From: Rhodospirillaceae bacterium | Lineage (GTDB): Bacteria > Pseudomonadota > Alphaproteobacteria > DSM-16000 > Inquilinaceae | Assembly: GCA_020638575.1 (NCBI GenBank) | Contig: JACKIH010000003.1 | Coordinates: 1,593,501-1,657,500 of the forward strand | Reading direction: 5' to 3' | Length of the DNA: 64,000 bases | Part shown: one piece after another, positions 29,251-38,249 of the stretch | How the letters are laid out: the number at the start of each line of letters is the position of its first letter | How positions within the stretch are numbered: the stretch's first letter is position 1 | Position numbers and translations under genes: made by a program | The notes under the pieces: model-generated | Told to the model about the DNA's origin: nothing | Seen by the model: only the letters and a program-made list of their open reading frames with translations | Database searches by the model: none

Positions 29251-30006
29251 ACCAAGCGCCGATTGGGCCACATCAACGTCCAAGTGAGTTCGCGCAAACG
29301 CCACCACGGCTGCGGCCAGCACCTCGATGCTGTCGAGCGCCGGCAGGCCCGGCGGCAGGGCTTGGGCCACGGTGGAAAACTCCGTGCACGCGATCAGCGC
29401 CGCATCGGCCCCCGCCGCGGCCACCTCCTCGCCCGCCTCCCGCACCGTACGCCGGGCCATATCGCCGTCGCGGCCGGCCTTGATGGCGCGGATGGCCGCC
29501 AGCAGCCGCTGCTGGTCGGCCGGATAGACCGCCGCCACCCCCGCCGGGGCGAAGACCCGGTCATAGACCCCGGTGATCTTCACGGCGGGGGAGGCCAGCA
29601 CGCCCACGGTCCGGCACCCATCCGCCGCCAGGCGCGCCGCCGTCAGCGCGACCATGTTGAGGAAGGGCAGATCGGTGGCACCGATGATGGCGGACGCGTA
29701 GTGGTGGGCCGTGTTGCACGGCATCGCCAGCGCCTCTGCCCCCGCCGCCGCCAGCCGCCTGGCCATGTCCGCCAGCGCCGGGGCGGGATCGCTGCCGCCG
29801 CCTTCGATCAGTGCGGCGATGCGCGAGGGCACCTGGGTGTTCTGGTCGACCACCAGGGGCACGTGGTCGGCGTCGTCCTCGGCTGGCGTCAGCGCCAGCA
29901 CGCGCGCCATGAAATGGATGGTCGCCTCGGGCCCCATGCCGCCCAGGACGCCGACCCGGCGCAGCCGCGGCGCTGCGGACCTGCGCCATCCGTCGGCCGG
30001 TGTCAT
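29191..30006 (-). CDS. Aspartate/glutamate racemase family protein
   Basis: A 271-residue, cofactor-independent amino-acid racemase. It has the N-terminal GVLGGMGPEATIHFM motif and both catalytic cysteines: Cys97 in MPCNTAHHYA and Cys207 in IACTEFS. Its start overlaps the stop of the upstream PLP enzyme (ATGA at 30003-30006), so the two are one operon. The last ~19 residues (after VAQSALG) are encoded within the 3' end of the convergent AT-rich gene, a 60-base tail-to-tail overlap. This suggests the original C-terminus was replaced when foreign DNA inserted. The substrate could be aspartate, glutamate or another amino acid. Confidence 0.88.
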   Translation of the reverse strand: MTPADGWRRSAAPRLRRVGVLGGMGPEATIHFMARVLALTPAEDDADHVPLVVDQNTQVPSRIAALIEGGGSDPAPALADMARRLAAAGAEALAMPCNTAHHYASAIIGATDLPFLNMVALTAARLAADGCRTVGVLASPAVKITGVYDRVFAPAGVAAVYPADQQRLLAAIRAIKAGRDGDMARRTVREAGEEVAAAGADAALIACTEFSTVAQALPPGLPALDSIEVLAAAVVAFARTHLDVDVAQSALGSTLLPLDQSCEADNCHRDN

Positions 30007-31031
30007 GCCGCCGCCCCCCCGGCCGCCGCCGCACCGTAGCCGAAGGCCGCGGTGTAGCCGAACAGCCCGGCCGCCCCGCCGGTATGCAGGAACACCACGC
30101 GCTGGCCGCGGGTGAACATGCCCTGGCCGATCAGGTCGATCAGCCCCGCCGCCCCTTTGCCGGAATAGACGGGGTCGAGCAAGATGCCCTCAAGCCGGGC
30201 GAACATCTCGATGGCCGCGATGGTGCCGGCGTTGGGGATGCCGTAGCCCTCGCCCACATAGTCGGTGTTGGCCACCACGTCCTCGCGCGCCACCAAGCCG
30301 GGACAGCCGAGCTTTTCGGCCGTCGCCGCGGCGAGCTTGAAGACGTTCTCCTCCTGCACCCCCTTGGGCGCACGCACGCCGACGCCGAGTACCGGGATGG
30401 GCGCGTTGATGGCCTTGAGCCCGCACACCAGCCCGGCCTGGGTGCCGGAGGACCCGGTGGCGTGCACGATGTGATCGAACCTCAGGCCCATGTAGTCGGC
30501 CTGGCCCACCAACTCCAAGGCGCAGTTGGCGTAGCCCAGGGCGCCGGTCGGGTTGGAGCCGCCGCCGGGAATGGTGTAGACGCGCCGCCCCTTGGCCCGC
30601 CACGTTTCGGCCACCGCCTCCATCTCCGCGTTCATGTCCAGCCCCGGCCCGCGCTTTTCTGCCGAGGCGCCGTGCAGATGGTCGAGGAACACGTTGCCGT
30701 TGGCGTTGTAGTTGGGATCGTTGGAGCCGGTGCGGTCCTCCAGCAGGATGTGGCTGGCAAGGCCCAGCCGGGCGGCGGCGGCGGCGGTCTGGCGGGCGTG
30801 GTTGGACTGGGTGGCCCCCTGGGTCATCACCGTATCAGCACCATCGGCCAGCGCTTCGGCCATCAGGAATTCCAGCTTGCGAGTCTTGTTGCCGCCGGTG
30901 GACAGCCCCGTGCAGTCGTCCCGCTTGATCCAGATCTCCGGTCCGCCGAGGGCGCCGGACAACCGGTCGAGGCGTTCCAGCGGCGTCGGGAGATGGCCGA
31001 GGCGAACGCGGGGAAAGCGGGCGAGATGCAT
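30003..31031 (-). CDS. cuyA: D-cysteine desulfhydrase / L-cysteate sulfo-lyase-type PLP enzyme
   Basis: A 342-residue fold-type II PLP enzyme related to ACC deaminase. The PLP lysine is Lys49 in STGGNKTRKLEFL, with TQGATQSNHARQTAAAAARLG following and the phosphate-binding GSSGTQAGL loop. The sequence, including the N-terminus HLPTPLERLDRLSGALGGPEIWIKRDDCTG and VVANTDYVGEGYGIP, is very close to what I recall of marine CuyA (L-cysteate sulfo-lyase) and D-cysteine desulfhydrases, which release sulfite or sulfide, ammonia and pyruvate. The two activities cannot be separated by sequence here. It is co-transcribed with a racemase. Confidence 0.85.
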   Translation of the reverse strand: MHLARFPRVRLGHLPTPLERLDRLSGALGGPEIWIKRDDCTGLSTGGNKTRKLEFLMAEALADGADTVMTQGATQSNHARQTAAAAARLGLASHILLEDRTGSNDPNYNANGNVFLDHLHGASAEKRGPGLDMNAEMEAVAETWRAKGRRVYTIPGGGSNPTGALGYANCALELVGQADYMGLRFDHIVHATGSSGTQAGLVCGLKAINAPIPVLGVGVRAPKGVQEENVFKLAAATAEKLGCPGLVAREDVVANTDYVGEGYGIPNAGTIAAIEMFARLEGILLDPVYSGKGAAGLIDLIGQGMFTRGQRVVFLHTGGAAGLFGYTAAFGYGAAAAGGAAA

Positions 31032-31291
31032 GGCGAACCTTCACGGCACGGGTTTGGCAGGGTCGCCACCTTAGAGCGGATCGGGCGCCGGAGGAATCGC
31101 TACCGCCCCGCAAGCACGTGTGCGCAGCCGGCTTTACCGGCCCTTAACCGGTGCCTTGGCATGCATACGCTTCGTCCTACCGCAGGCCCAGACTCATTAG
31201 ATTGTTTCAAGAACCACTATGCCTGACGGGCGTTACCGATCTAAATTGCCAACTACTGTGGGGGTTTGGCAGCTGGCGAGGGGGCACGGCC

Positions 31292-31693
31292 ATGGCGGTG
31301 GTGTTAATAGTCGACGACGACCCGGACATCCGCGAGCTATGGGCGCTAGTCCTTGGTGATGCCGGCTTCGTGGTGCGCGCAGCACCCTCCGGTGTCGAAG
31401 GAATCGAGATCGCGGAGAGCGAGCATATCGACGTCGTTGTCACCGACATTCTGATGCCCAACAAAGACGGCATTGAAACTTTACTTGAGATAAAATCAAT
31501 AAACCCCAACGTGAAAGTGCTCGTCGTTTCCGGCGGCGGCTCCGCGCTACGAAAATCGTTTCTCGATGTGGCCGACAAGCTCGGGGCGGATGCTACGCTG
31601 CCGAAGCCCGTCGACATCGACCGGTTGTGCGCGGTGGTGGAGCAGCTTGCCGCCGCGGCCACGGGCGCGCCTTCGACACCGAAAGGGACATGA
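31292..31693 (+). CDS. Single-domain response regulator
   Basis: A 133-residue receiver domain with no output domain. Conserved positions are Asp8-Asp9-Asp10, the phospho-acceptor Asp52 in VVTDILMP, Ser80 and Lys105 in LPKPVD. ATG 31292 follows a GAGGGGGC ribosome site and gives the normal MAVVLIVDDD start. The gene overlaps the next by 4 bases (ATGA at 31690), so its partner is probably the downstream protein. No histidine kinase is in the window. Confidence 0.93.
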   Translation: MAVVLIVDDDPDIRELWALVLGDAGFVVRAAPSGVEGIEIAESEHIDVVVTDILMPNKDGIETLLEIKSINPNVKVLVVSGGGSALRKSFLDVADKLGADATLPKPVDIDRLCAVVEQLAAAATGAPSTPKGT

Positions 31694-33036
31694 CGGGACT
31701 CAGTGACGCCCAGGCCGCTCGCCTCAAGGCAATCGCTGCGGGACAGGAGGTTCTGTCCGGCGGTGCCGTTCGCCTTGTCGGCATTTCCGGGCTCCAGGCC
31801 CACTACAAGGACACTTGGGACGCGGTCAAGGAAGAGGTCTTCCGCCACGCCCAGATCGCCGTGGAGTCCGTGGTGTCGGGTGCCGACATCGTGGTCCGGG
31901 TCGGCGACCACGGCTTCCTGCTGATCTTCGCCGACCCTGACCCGACCCGTGCCGAAGACGCGGCGGGGGCGGCATCCGATGCCATTCTCCATCGGCTGTT
32001 CGGCGCCGACGCCAATCTGGCGTCGATGGTCGATACCGCGGTACGCACCTTCACCATCGACAAGTCCAACCTGCCCTCGCTGATCGCCGACACCAGCGAG
32101 CCGCTCAAATCGGGCCACGGCTGGTCGAAGGACAGCGGGGAAGCCAAGGCATTCCATGGCGCCGGTCTCGCCGACCGTCCCGACCATCGCGACCTTCCCG
32201 ACGCCGCCCCGCCTGCAATCCGCTTCCACCCGGTGTGGAACACCGCCAAGAGCGTCGTCATGGACTTTGTGGCCAAGCCGCAGCTCGATCGGCGTGCCGC
32301 CCTCTGGGGTCCCATGTTCGGGGCCGCGGAGACACCGACGGAGCGGCAGGATGCGCTGGCGCTCGACTTGCGGACCCTCGCCGCGGTGGAAGACGAGCTG
32401 CGGCGGCTCGCCCTCAGCGAGTCCCGCATGCTGGTCACCGCCTGCATCTGCGCTTCATCGTTCTCCTCGATGAAGCTGAGCAGCCAGATCACCGGTGCCA
32501 TCGGCAAGATCCCCAAGAGCCTTCGCCGCTGCCTGCAATGCGTCATCTACGAAACCCGCATCGGCGCCGGTGCCGCGGATGTGGACATGGCGGCGCGCAG
32601 CCTGGCGCCGCTATGCCGCAGCACCAGCCTGGCCACGGTGGTGAAGGAGCGGCGGTTTCTGCAAGCGCGCTCCATCGGCCTGAAGGCCATCGGCGTCGAC
32701 CTGTCGCCCTACGGCCATGTGCCGGAACCGGCGATCATGGCGCGCCTGAAGACGCTGCTGGAGAGCGCCCATTCCGCCGGCCTGCGCGCCTTCGTCTATG
32801 GCCTCAACAGCCGGAGCCTCGCCTCCTTCGCGGCATGCAGCGGGGCGGAGAACCTGTGCGGCGACGTCATCGGCCCGGCGACGAGCACCATTCCGGCAGC
32901 GATCCGCTTCGAGCCCCATCACCTATACGACAGCTTGGCAGCCCCCGCCGGCGCTGCCGCCGAGGCCCGCCGGTCCACCACCGGGTCCCCCGGCAAGGCC
33001 AGGCGCCGCCGCCCGTCGTCTGCGAAAGGCGGGTGA
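31690..33036 (+). CDS. Unknown protein, possibly a degenerate GGDEF/EAL-type regulator
   Basis: A 448-residue soluble protein coupled to the response regulator. Residues ~60-80 (VVSGADIVVRVGDHGFLLIF) resemble the GGDEF core, with GDHGF where an active cyclase has GGDEF. The C-terminal third (KAIGVDLSPYGHVPEPAIMARLKTLLESAHSAGLRAFVYGLNSRSL) has the rhythm of an EAL-type barrel but lacks its catalytic ExL motif and metal ligands. If the assignment is right, both halves would be inactive and act as binding domains. The C-terminus is basic and disordered. The similarity is weak and judged by eye. Confidence 0.55.
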   Translation: MTGLSDAQAARLKAIAAGQEVLSGGAVRLVGISGLQAHYKDTWDAVKEEVFRHAQIAVESVVSGADIVVRVGDHGFLLIFADPDPTRAEDAAGAASDAILHRLFGADANLASMVDTAVRTFTIDKSNLPSLIADTSEPLKSGHGWSKDSGEAKAFHGAGLADRPDHRDLPDAAPPAIRFHPVWNTAKSVVMDFVAKPQLDRRAALWGPMFGAAETPTERQDALALDLRTLAAVEDELRRLALSESRMLVTACICASSFSSMKLSSQITGAIGKIPKSLRRCLQCVIYETRIGAGAADVDMAARSLAPLCRSTSLATVVKERRFLQARSIGLKAIGVDLSPYGHVPEPAIMARLKTLLESAHSAGLRAFVYGLNSRSLASFAACSGAENLCGDVIGPATSTIPAAIRFEPHHLYDSLAAPAGAAAEARRSTTGSPGKARRRRPSSAKGG

Positions 33037-33041
33037 TCCGT

Positions 33042-34022
33042 CTATGCTCCCCCTTGGCGGGGAGCCCGCAGGCCGAAGCCGCGCCGGTCGTCGCGGACGG
33101 TGGTGCCGAAATGCGCCCGGTAGGCGCGCGACAGCGTGGTCGATGAGGAGAAGCCGCTGCGCGCCGCGATCTCCGCGGCCGACAGGTGGCTTTCGCGCAC
33201 CAGCCCCCGCGCATGGGAGAGCCGGACAGATCGGTAGTAGGTCCCTGCCGCCACGCCCAGCTCCACCTGGAACAGGCGCTCCAGGCTGCGCCGGGAAATC
33301 GAGGCGCGGATGGCCACGTCGTCGAGCCTGAGCGGCCGTTCGATGGCCCGGCGCATGATCTCCACGGCCTGGATCAGCACGGGGCTGCGCCGGGTGCGGG
33401 GGATCACGTTGGCGTCCAGGTCGAACGGGTTGGGGGTTTCGATGCGGTGGCGGAACATGTTGGCCGCGTCGAACGCTTCGGCATGGGTGGTCGCCCGCCG
33501 GATGATCTCCAAGGTCAGGTCCATCACCCCGCTGGCGCTGCCGGCCGTCATCCGGTTGCCGTCGATGACGTAGCGCTCGGCCACCGCGTCGATGTTGACG
33601 AAGGTTTCCTGGAATTCTTCCAGCACCTGCCAGTGGATGGTGGCGCGCCGGCCATCCAGCAACCCGGCCCCGGCCAGCAGCCAGGATCCGGTGTCGTAGC
33701 CGGCGACCACGCCCGCCGTTCGTGCCGTCCGGCGCAGCGCCGCACGGCCGCGCGCCATGTCGTACCGCCGCACCTCGAAGCCGCAGATGACGATCAGCAG
33801 GTCGACCCCGCACAGGCTATCGATCGGGCCGTCCACCTGCAGGCGCAGGCCACTCGACGACACCACCGGGCCGCCGTCCAGCGTCGCCAGCCGCCAACTG
33901 AAGGCGCCCTTGCCGGCCACGTTGCCGAGCGCCCGCAACGGCTCCAGGGCACTCGCCAGCACCATGTTGGAAAACCCGTCGAACAGCAGCAGCCCGACGG
34001 ATTGCGAACTCCTGTTGGCCAT
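33042..34022 (-). CDS. cdhR: GlxA/CdhR-type AraC-family transcriptional regulator
   Basis: A 326-residue regulator with an N-terminal DJ-1/glutamine-amidotransferase-like domain (VGLLLFDGFSNMVLASALEP) and a C-terminal AraC helix-turn-helix domain (LRLDDVAIRASISRRSLERLFQ and GFSSSTTLSRAYRAHFG). In the amidotransferase part the nucleophile elbow reads GYDTGSWLL with no Cys, so it is a sensor domain, not an enzyme. It is divergent from a carnitine-type operon, as CdhR is linked to cdhABC in Pseudomonas. It probably activates that operon in response to carnitine; the symbol is assigned by context. Confidence 0.8.
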   Translation of the reverse strand: MANRSSQSVGLLLFDGFSNMVLASALEPLRALGNVAGKGAFSWRLATLDGGPVVSSSGLRLQVDGPIDSLCGVDLLIVICGFEVRRYDMARGRAALRRTARTAGVVAGYDTGSWLLAGAGLLDGRRATIHWQVLEEFQETFVNIDAVAERYVIDGNRMTAGSASGVMDLTLEIIRRATTHAEAFDAANMFRHRIETPNPFDLDANVIPRTRRSPVLIQAVEIMRRAIERPLRLDDVAIRASISRRSLERLFQVELGVAAGTYYRSVRLSHARGLVRESHLSAAEIAARSGFSSSTTLSRAYRAHFGTTVRDDRRGFGLRAPRQGGA

Positions 34023-34040
34023 TCAGCCTCTATAGCGAGA

Positions 34041-34078
34041 TTGGCAGAAAATGCAATCTCGTTGGCGGGAAACGCCAA
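34041..34078. promoter_or_regulatory. Pair of candidate operator repeats in the regulator/carnitine-operon gap
   Basis: There is a clear palindrome TTGGCGGGAAACGCCAA at 34062-34078 and a similar, less symmetric TTGGCAGAAAATGCAA at 34041-34056. They are offset by 21 bp (two helical turns), as expected for a dimeric AraC-type activator. They lie 20-56 bases upstream of the regulator's start and about 110-150 bases upstream of the operon's first gene. Their role is inferred. Confidence 0.5.
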
Positions 34079-34188
34079 TTTACCCTTCGGCCTGCATGGT
34101 AAGATCGGCGCGGTGCGAATATTTGGTGCACCGCAATAAACGCCTAGAACTCGCCACCCAAAAATCGACGTAACACGTCGGAGGCCAT

Positions 34189-35115
34189 GTGAACTGGGAG
34201 TGCTTCATCACCTGTGCGGTGACGGGGTCCGGACAGAGTCACTTGAAGAGCGACAAGGTTCCGACCACGCCCGCCGCGATCGCCGACGCCTGCATCGAGG
34301 CCGCCAAGGCCGGCGCCGCCGTGGCCCATGTGCACGTCCGCGATCCCGACACCGGCGTACCATCGCGCCGGCCGGAGCTCTATCGCGAGGTCGTCAGCCG
34401 CGTGCGCGAAAGCGGCACCGATGTGGTGCTGAACCTCACCGCCGGCATGGGCGGCGACCTGGTACTGGGATCGCCCGAAGCACCGCTGCCGCTGAACCCG
34501 GCGGGTACGGACATGGTGGGGGCCAGCGAACGGCTGGTGCATGTGGAAGAGCTGCTGCCGGAAATCTGCACGCTCGACTGCGGCACCATGAACTTCGCCG
34601 AAGCCGACTACGTGATGACCAACACGCCCGGCATGCTGCGGGCCATGGCGGCCCGCATCCGCGCGGCCGGGGTGAAGCCGGAGATCGAGGTGTTCGACAC
34701 CGGCCACCTGTGGCTTGCCAAGGCGCTGGCGGACGAGGGCCTGATCGACGACCCGGTCCTCATCCAGCTTTGCCTGGGCATCCCCTACGGCGCGCCCAAC
34801 GATGCCGACACGGTGCAAGCGCTGGTCAACGCCATCCCCGCCGGCTGGGTCCATTCCATGTTCACGATCGGCCGCATGCAGCTTCCCTTCGTGGCGCAGG
34901 CGGTGCTCGCCGGCGGCAACGTCCGGGTCGGCCTGGAAGACAATATCTGGCTGGAAAAGGGTGTCCTGGCCAGCAACGGCGACCTGGTGGATCGCGCCGT
35001 GACGATCCTCAGCGCCATGAATGTCCGCGTCCTGACACCGGGTGAGGTGCGCACAAAGCTCCGGCTGGCAACGCCGGGGCACAAGACAACGATCCCTCAA
35101 GGAGGCCACGCATGA
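34189..35115 (+). CDS. cdhC: Beta-keto acid cleavage enzyme (BKACE/DUF849), dehydrocarnitine-cleaving type
   Basis: A 308-residue zinc-dependent enzyme of the BKACE family, which cleaves a beta-keto acid with acetyl-CoA to give acetoacetate and a new acyl-CoA. The metal ligands are visible: His47 and His49 in AHVHVRDPDTG and Glu250 in RVGLEDNIW. In carnitine catabolism CdhC converts 3-dehydrocarnitine + acetyl-CoA to betainyl-CoA + acetoacetate, and the carnitine dehydrogenase/thioesterase fusion downstream supports that assignment. The start is GTG 34189 with a CGGAGG site just upstream; no ATG in frame is suitable. The stop overlaps the next gene by 4 bases. Confidence 0.87.
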   Translation: MNWECFITCAVTGSGQSHLKSDKVPTTPAAIADACIEAAKAGAAVAHVHVRDPDTGVPSRRPELYREVVSRVRESGTDVVLNLTAGMGGDLVLGSPEAPLPLNPAGTDMVGASERLVHVEELLPEICTLDCGTMNFAEADYVMTNTPGMLRAMAARIRAAGVKPEIEVFDTGHLWLAKALADEGLIDDPVLIQLCLGIPYGAPNDADTVQALVNAIPAGWVHSMFTIGRMQLPFVAQAVLAGGNVRVGLEDNIWLEKGVLASNGDLVDRAVTILSAMNVRVLTPGEVRTKLRLATPGHKTTIPQGGHA

Positions 35116-36668
35116 AATTCGCCGAGATGAACCGCCGACGTTTCCTGCAAACCAGCGCCGCCGGCGCCCTGGCCATGGCCTCGGGCCCCAGCCTCGCCCA
35201 GACGCCCGAACCGCGCCGCGGGGGCCTTTTGAGGATCGGGCATTCCGGTGGCGCCACGTCCGACACCATCGATCCGGCCACCTTTGCCGCCGGTCCGGTG
35301 GTGACCGCCATGCTCGGCGGCGTGTGCAACAACCTGACGGAGATCGACGCCGAAGGAAACGCGGTGCCGGAGCTGGCGGAGAGCATCGAAGCGAGCCCCG
35401 ACGCCACGGTGTGGACCTTCACGCTGCGCCAGGGCGTCACCTTCTCCAACGGCCGCACGCTGACCGCCGACGACGTGGTGGCCTCCTACAACCACCACCG
35501 CGGTCCCGACACCACCTCGGGTGCCGCCGGCCTGCTGGAACAGGTGGTCGACCTGCGCGCCGACGGCCCCAACACCGTGGTGTTCGAGCTGGCCTCGGGC
35601 AACGCCGACTTCCCCTTCGTGACCGCCGACTACCACCTGGTGATCATGCCCGACGACGGCAGCGGTCGCATCGATTGGCAGGCCGGCATCGGCACCGGCG
35701 GCTACACGCTGGAGGAGCACGAGCCGGGCGTGCGTATCAGCCTGCGCCGCCGCCCCGACTACTGGAAATCGGACCGCGCCTGGTTCGACGAGGTGCTGCT
35801 GCGTACCATCAACGATCCCACGGCCCGCCAGAACGCGCTGGTGACCGGCGAGGTGGACGTGATCAACGGCGTGGACACCAGCACCGTCCACCTGCTGCAG
35901 CGCCGCCCCGGCATCGAGCTGGTGGAGGTGACGGGCACCGCCCACATCACCATGCCGATGTTCTGCGACACCCCGCCGTTCGACGACGTCAACGTGCGGC
36001 TCGCCCTGAAATACGCCATCGACCGCGAGGAGATCGTGCGCACGATCCTGCGCGGCCACGGCCGCGTCGGCAACGACCACCCCATCGCGCCGGCCAACCG
36101 CTTCTTCGCCGGCGATATCGAGCAGCGGGTCTACGATCCCGACCGTGCCCGCTACCACCTGCAGCAGGCCGGGCTCGAAAGCCTGCAGGTGGAGCTGTCC
36201 ACCTCCGACGCCCCGGTTGTGGGCGGCGTGGATGCCGCCGTGCTGTTCCGCGAAAGTGCCGCGCGCGCCGGCATCGACATCACCGTCCGCCAGGAGCCGG
36301 AGGATGGCTACTGGTCCAATGTGTGGCTGCGCAAGCCCTTCTGCGTCAGCTACTGGAACGGCCGGCCCACCGAGGACTGGATGTTCAGCCTGGTCTACGC
36401 CGCCGATGCCGAGTGGAATGAAAGCCACTGGACCAACGCGCGGTTCAACCAGCTTCTGCGCGAAGCGCGCGCCGAGCTGGACACCGACCGCCGGGCGGAG
36501 ATGTACCGCGAAATGCAGGAGCTTTGCCGCGACGACGGCGGCACCATCATCCCTGCCTTCCTCAACTACATCGACGGCAAGAACGACCGGGTGGCGCACG
36601 GGCCGCTGGCGTCCAACCGCTTCCTCGACGGCTGGAAGATCGTCGATCGCTGGTGGAGTGCAGCCTGA
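35112..36668 (+). CDS. ABC transporter substrate-binding protein, peptide/nickel (family 5) type
   Basis: A 518-residue extracytoplasmic solute-binding protein. It has a Tat-like signal (NRRRFLQTSAAGALAMASG) cut near SLAQ, then family 5 landmarks such as LAESIEASPDATVWTFTLRQGVTFSNGR and ADDVVASYNHH. It belongs to the importer formed with the two permeases and double ATPase downstream. Although the family is named for peptides, its placement among carnitine genes suggests it binds carnitine or acylcarnitine. It overlaps the preceding stop (ATGA at 35112-35115). Confidence 0.9.
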   Translation: MKFAEMNRRRFLQTSAAGALAMASGPSLAQTPEPRRGGLLRIGHSGGATSDTIDPATFAAGPVVTAMLGGVCNNLTEIDAEGNAVPELAESIEASPDATVWTFTLRQGVTFSNGRTLTADDVVASYNHHRGPDTTSGAAGLLEQVVDLRADGPNTVVFELASGNADFPFVTADYHLVIMPDDGSGRIDWQAGIGTGGYTLEEHEPGVRISLRRRPDYWKSDRAWFDEVLLRTINDPTARQNALVTGEVDVINGVDTSTVHLLQRRPGIELVEVTGTAHITMPMFCDTPPFDDVNVRLALKYAIDREEIVRTILRGHGRVGNDHPIAPANRFFAGDIEQRVYDPDRARYHLQQAGLESLQVELSTSDAPVVGGVDAAVLFRESAARAGIDITVRQEPEDGYWSNVWLRKPFCVSYWNGRPTEDWMFSLVYAADAEWNESHWTNARFNQLLREARAELDTDRRAEMYREMQELCRDDGGTIIPAFLNYIDGKNDRVAHGPLASNRFLDGWKIVDRWWSAA

Positions 36669-36752
36669 CCGCAGCGCATCGCCCGTGCCCGGACCCTCGG
36701 GCGCGGGTGACCGCGCGGCCTCGCACCATGTCCGCACGCACCAGGGGCTGAG

Positions 36753-38249
36753 ATGGACGGTTTCGGCAAAATCGCCGTCGTCGGCGGCGGCGTCATCGGC
36801 GGAGGGTGGGCAGCCCGCTTCCTCTTGAACGGCTGCGACGTCGCCCTTTATGACCCCCACCCCGAAGCGCGCCGGGTGATGGTCGATATCCTCGCCAATG
36901 CCCGCCGGGCACACACGCGGCTGTTCGGCAGTGCGGCGGGTGCCGAGGGCCGGCTCACCCATTGCGACACGCTCAACGACGCGGTGGCGGGTGCCGACTA
37001 CGTTCAGGAAAGCGTGCCCGAACAGCTCGGCCTGAAGCGCCATGTCTACGGCGAGATCGAGCAGGCCGCCCCGGCCACGGCCGTGATCGCGTCCTCCACC
37101 TCCGGCTTCATGCCGAGCGACCTCGCCAACGGCCTGGCGCATCCCGAACGCCTGGTCGTCGCCCACCCCTTCAACCCGGTCTACCTGCTGCCGCTGGTGG
37201 AGGTGGTGGGCGGACTGCAGACGGACCCCGCCTGCCTGGAGCGGGTGTGGGACTTCTACATCGCGCTCGGCATGAAGCCCTTGCGGGTGCATACCGAGAT
37301 CGACGCGCACATCGCCGACCGTCTGTTGGAAGCGGTGTGGCGCGAAGCCCTGTGGCTGGTGCGCGACGGCATCGCCACCACCGCGGAGATCGACGACGCC
37401 ATCCGCTTCGGCTTCGGCCTCAGATGGGCGCAGATGGGCCTGTTCGAAACCTATCGCATCGCCGGCGGCGAACCCGGCATGCGGCATTTCCTGAAGCAGT
37501 TCGGCCCGGCCCTGCACTGGCCGTGGTCGCGGCTGACCGACGTGCCGGAGATGACCGACGCGTTGATCGAGCTGATCGCCGAACAGTCCGACGCCCAGTC
37601 AGGCAGCTATTCGATCCGCGAACTGGAGCGCATCCGCGACGACAATCTGGTGGCCATCCTGAAAGCGCTGGAAGCCGGCGACTGGGGGGCTGGCACCACC
37701 GTCAAGGCGGCCCGTGCGCGGGCGGAGGCGCGCCTGGCGGACGGCGGCCGGGCGCCGCCCTCCGACGGGGCGGCGGCAACGCAGCACAGCGCCGCGGTGC
37801 TGCCGGACTGGCTCGACTACAACGGCCACATGACCGAACACCGCTACCTCCAGGTGTTCGGCGACGCCACCGACGTGTTCCTCGCGGCAATCGGCATCGA
37901 CGCCGCTTACCTGGCCGACGGCCATTCGGTCTACACCGTGGAAACCCACATCCGCTATCTGGCGGAGGTGGCCGGCGGAGCGGCGCTGACGGTGCGGACC
38001 ACCGTGCTCGGCCACGACGACCGGCGCATCCGCCTGCTCCACCAGATGCGCGACGACACCGGCCGCGACGTGGCCACCGCCGAACACATGCTGCTGCACG
38101 TGGATACCCGGGCCCAGGCGGCCGTGCCCATGGGCGCGCCGCTCGGCGAACGTGTCGCCACGCTTGCCCGCATCCCCCCGCCGCGCGCGGCGGCCGCGTT
38201 CGCGGGCCGCGGCATCCGCGACATCGCCAGAGGAGGCCAGGCCCCGTGA
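36753..38249 (+). CDS. cdhAB: Fused L-carnitine 3-dehydrogenase / betainyl-CoA thioesterase
   Basis: A 498-residue two-domain protein. The N-terminal ~315 residues are a 3-hydroxyacyl-CoA-dehydrogenase-type NAD enzyme (VVGGGVIGGGWAARFL nucleotide-binding motif; STSGFMPSDLA; AHPFNPVYLLPLVEVVGG). After a linker, the C-terminal ~150 residues are a hot-dog thioesterase (LPDWLDYNGHMTEHRYLQVF, VETHIRYL). This fusion of CdhA (carnitine to dehydrocarnitine) with CdhB (betainyl-CoA to glycine betaine) is known in alphaproteobacteria such as Sinorhizobium, while Pseudomonas has separate genes. ATG 36753 is 84 bases after the binding-protein gene; the stop overlaps the next GTG. Confidence 0.9.
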   Translation: MDGFGKIAVVGGGVIGGGWAARFLLNGCDVALYDPHPEARRVMVDILANARRAHTRLFGSAAGAEGRLTHCDTLNDAVAGADYVQESVPEQLGLKRHVYGEIEQAAPATAVIASSTSGFMPSDLANGLAHPERLVVAHPFNPVYLLPLVEVVGGLQTDPACLERVWDFYIALGMKPLRVHTEIDAHIADRLLEAVWREALWLVRDGIATTAEIDDAIRFGFGLRWAQMGLFETYRIAGGEPGMRHFLKQFGPALHWPWSRLTDVPEMTDALIELIAEQSDAQSGSYSIRELERIRDDNLVAILKALEAGDWGAGTTVKAARARAEARLADGGRAPPSDGAAATQHSAAVLPDWLDYNGHMTEHRYLQVFGDATDVFLAAIGIDAAYLADGHSVYTVETHIRYLAEVAGGAALTVRTTVLGHDDRRIRLLHQMRDDTGRDVATAEHMLLHVDTRAQAAVPMGAPLGERVATLARIPPPRAAAAFAGRGIRDIARGGQAP

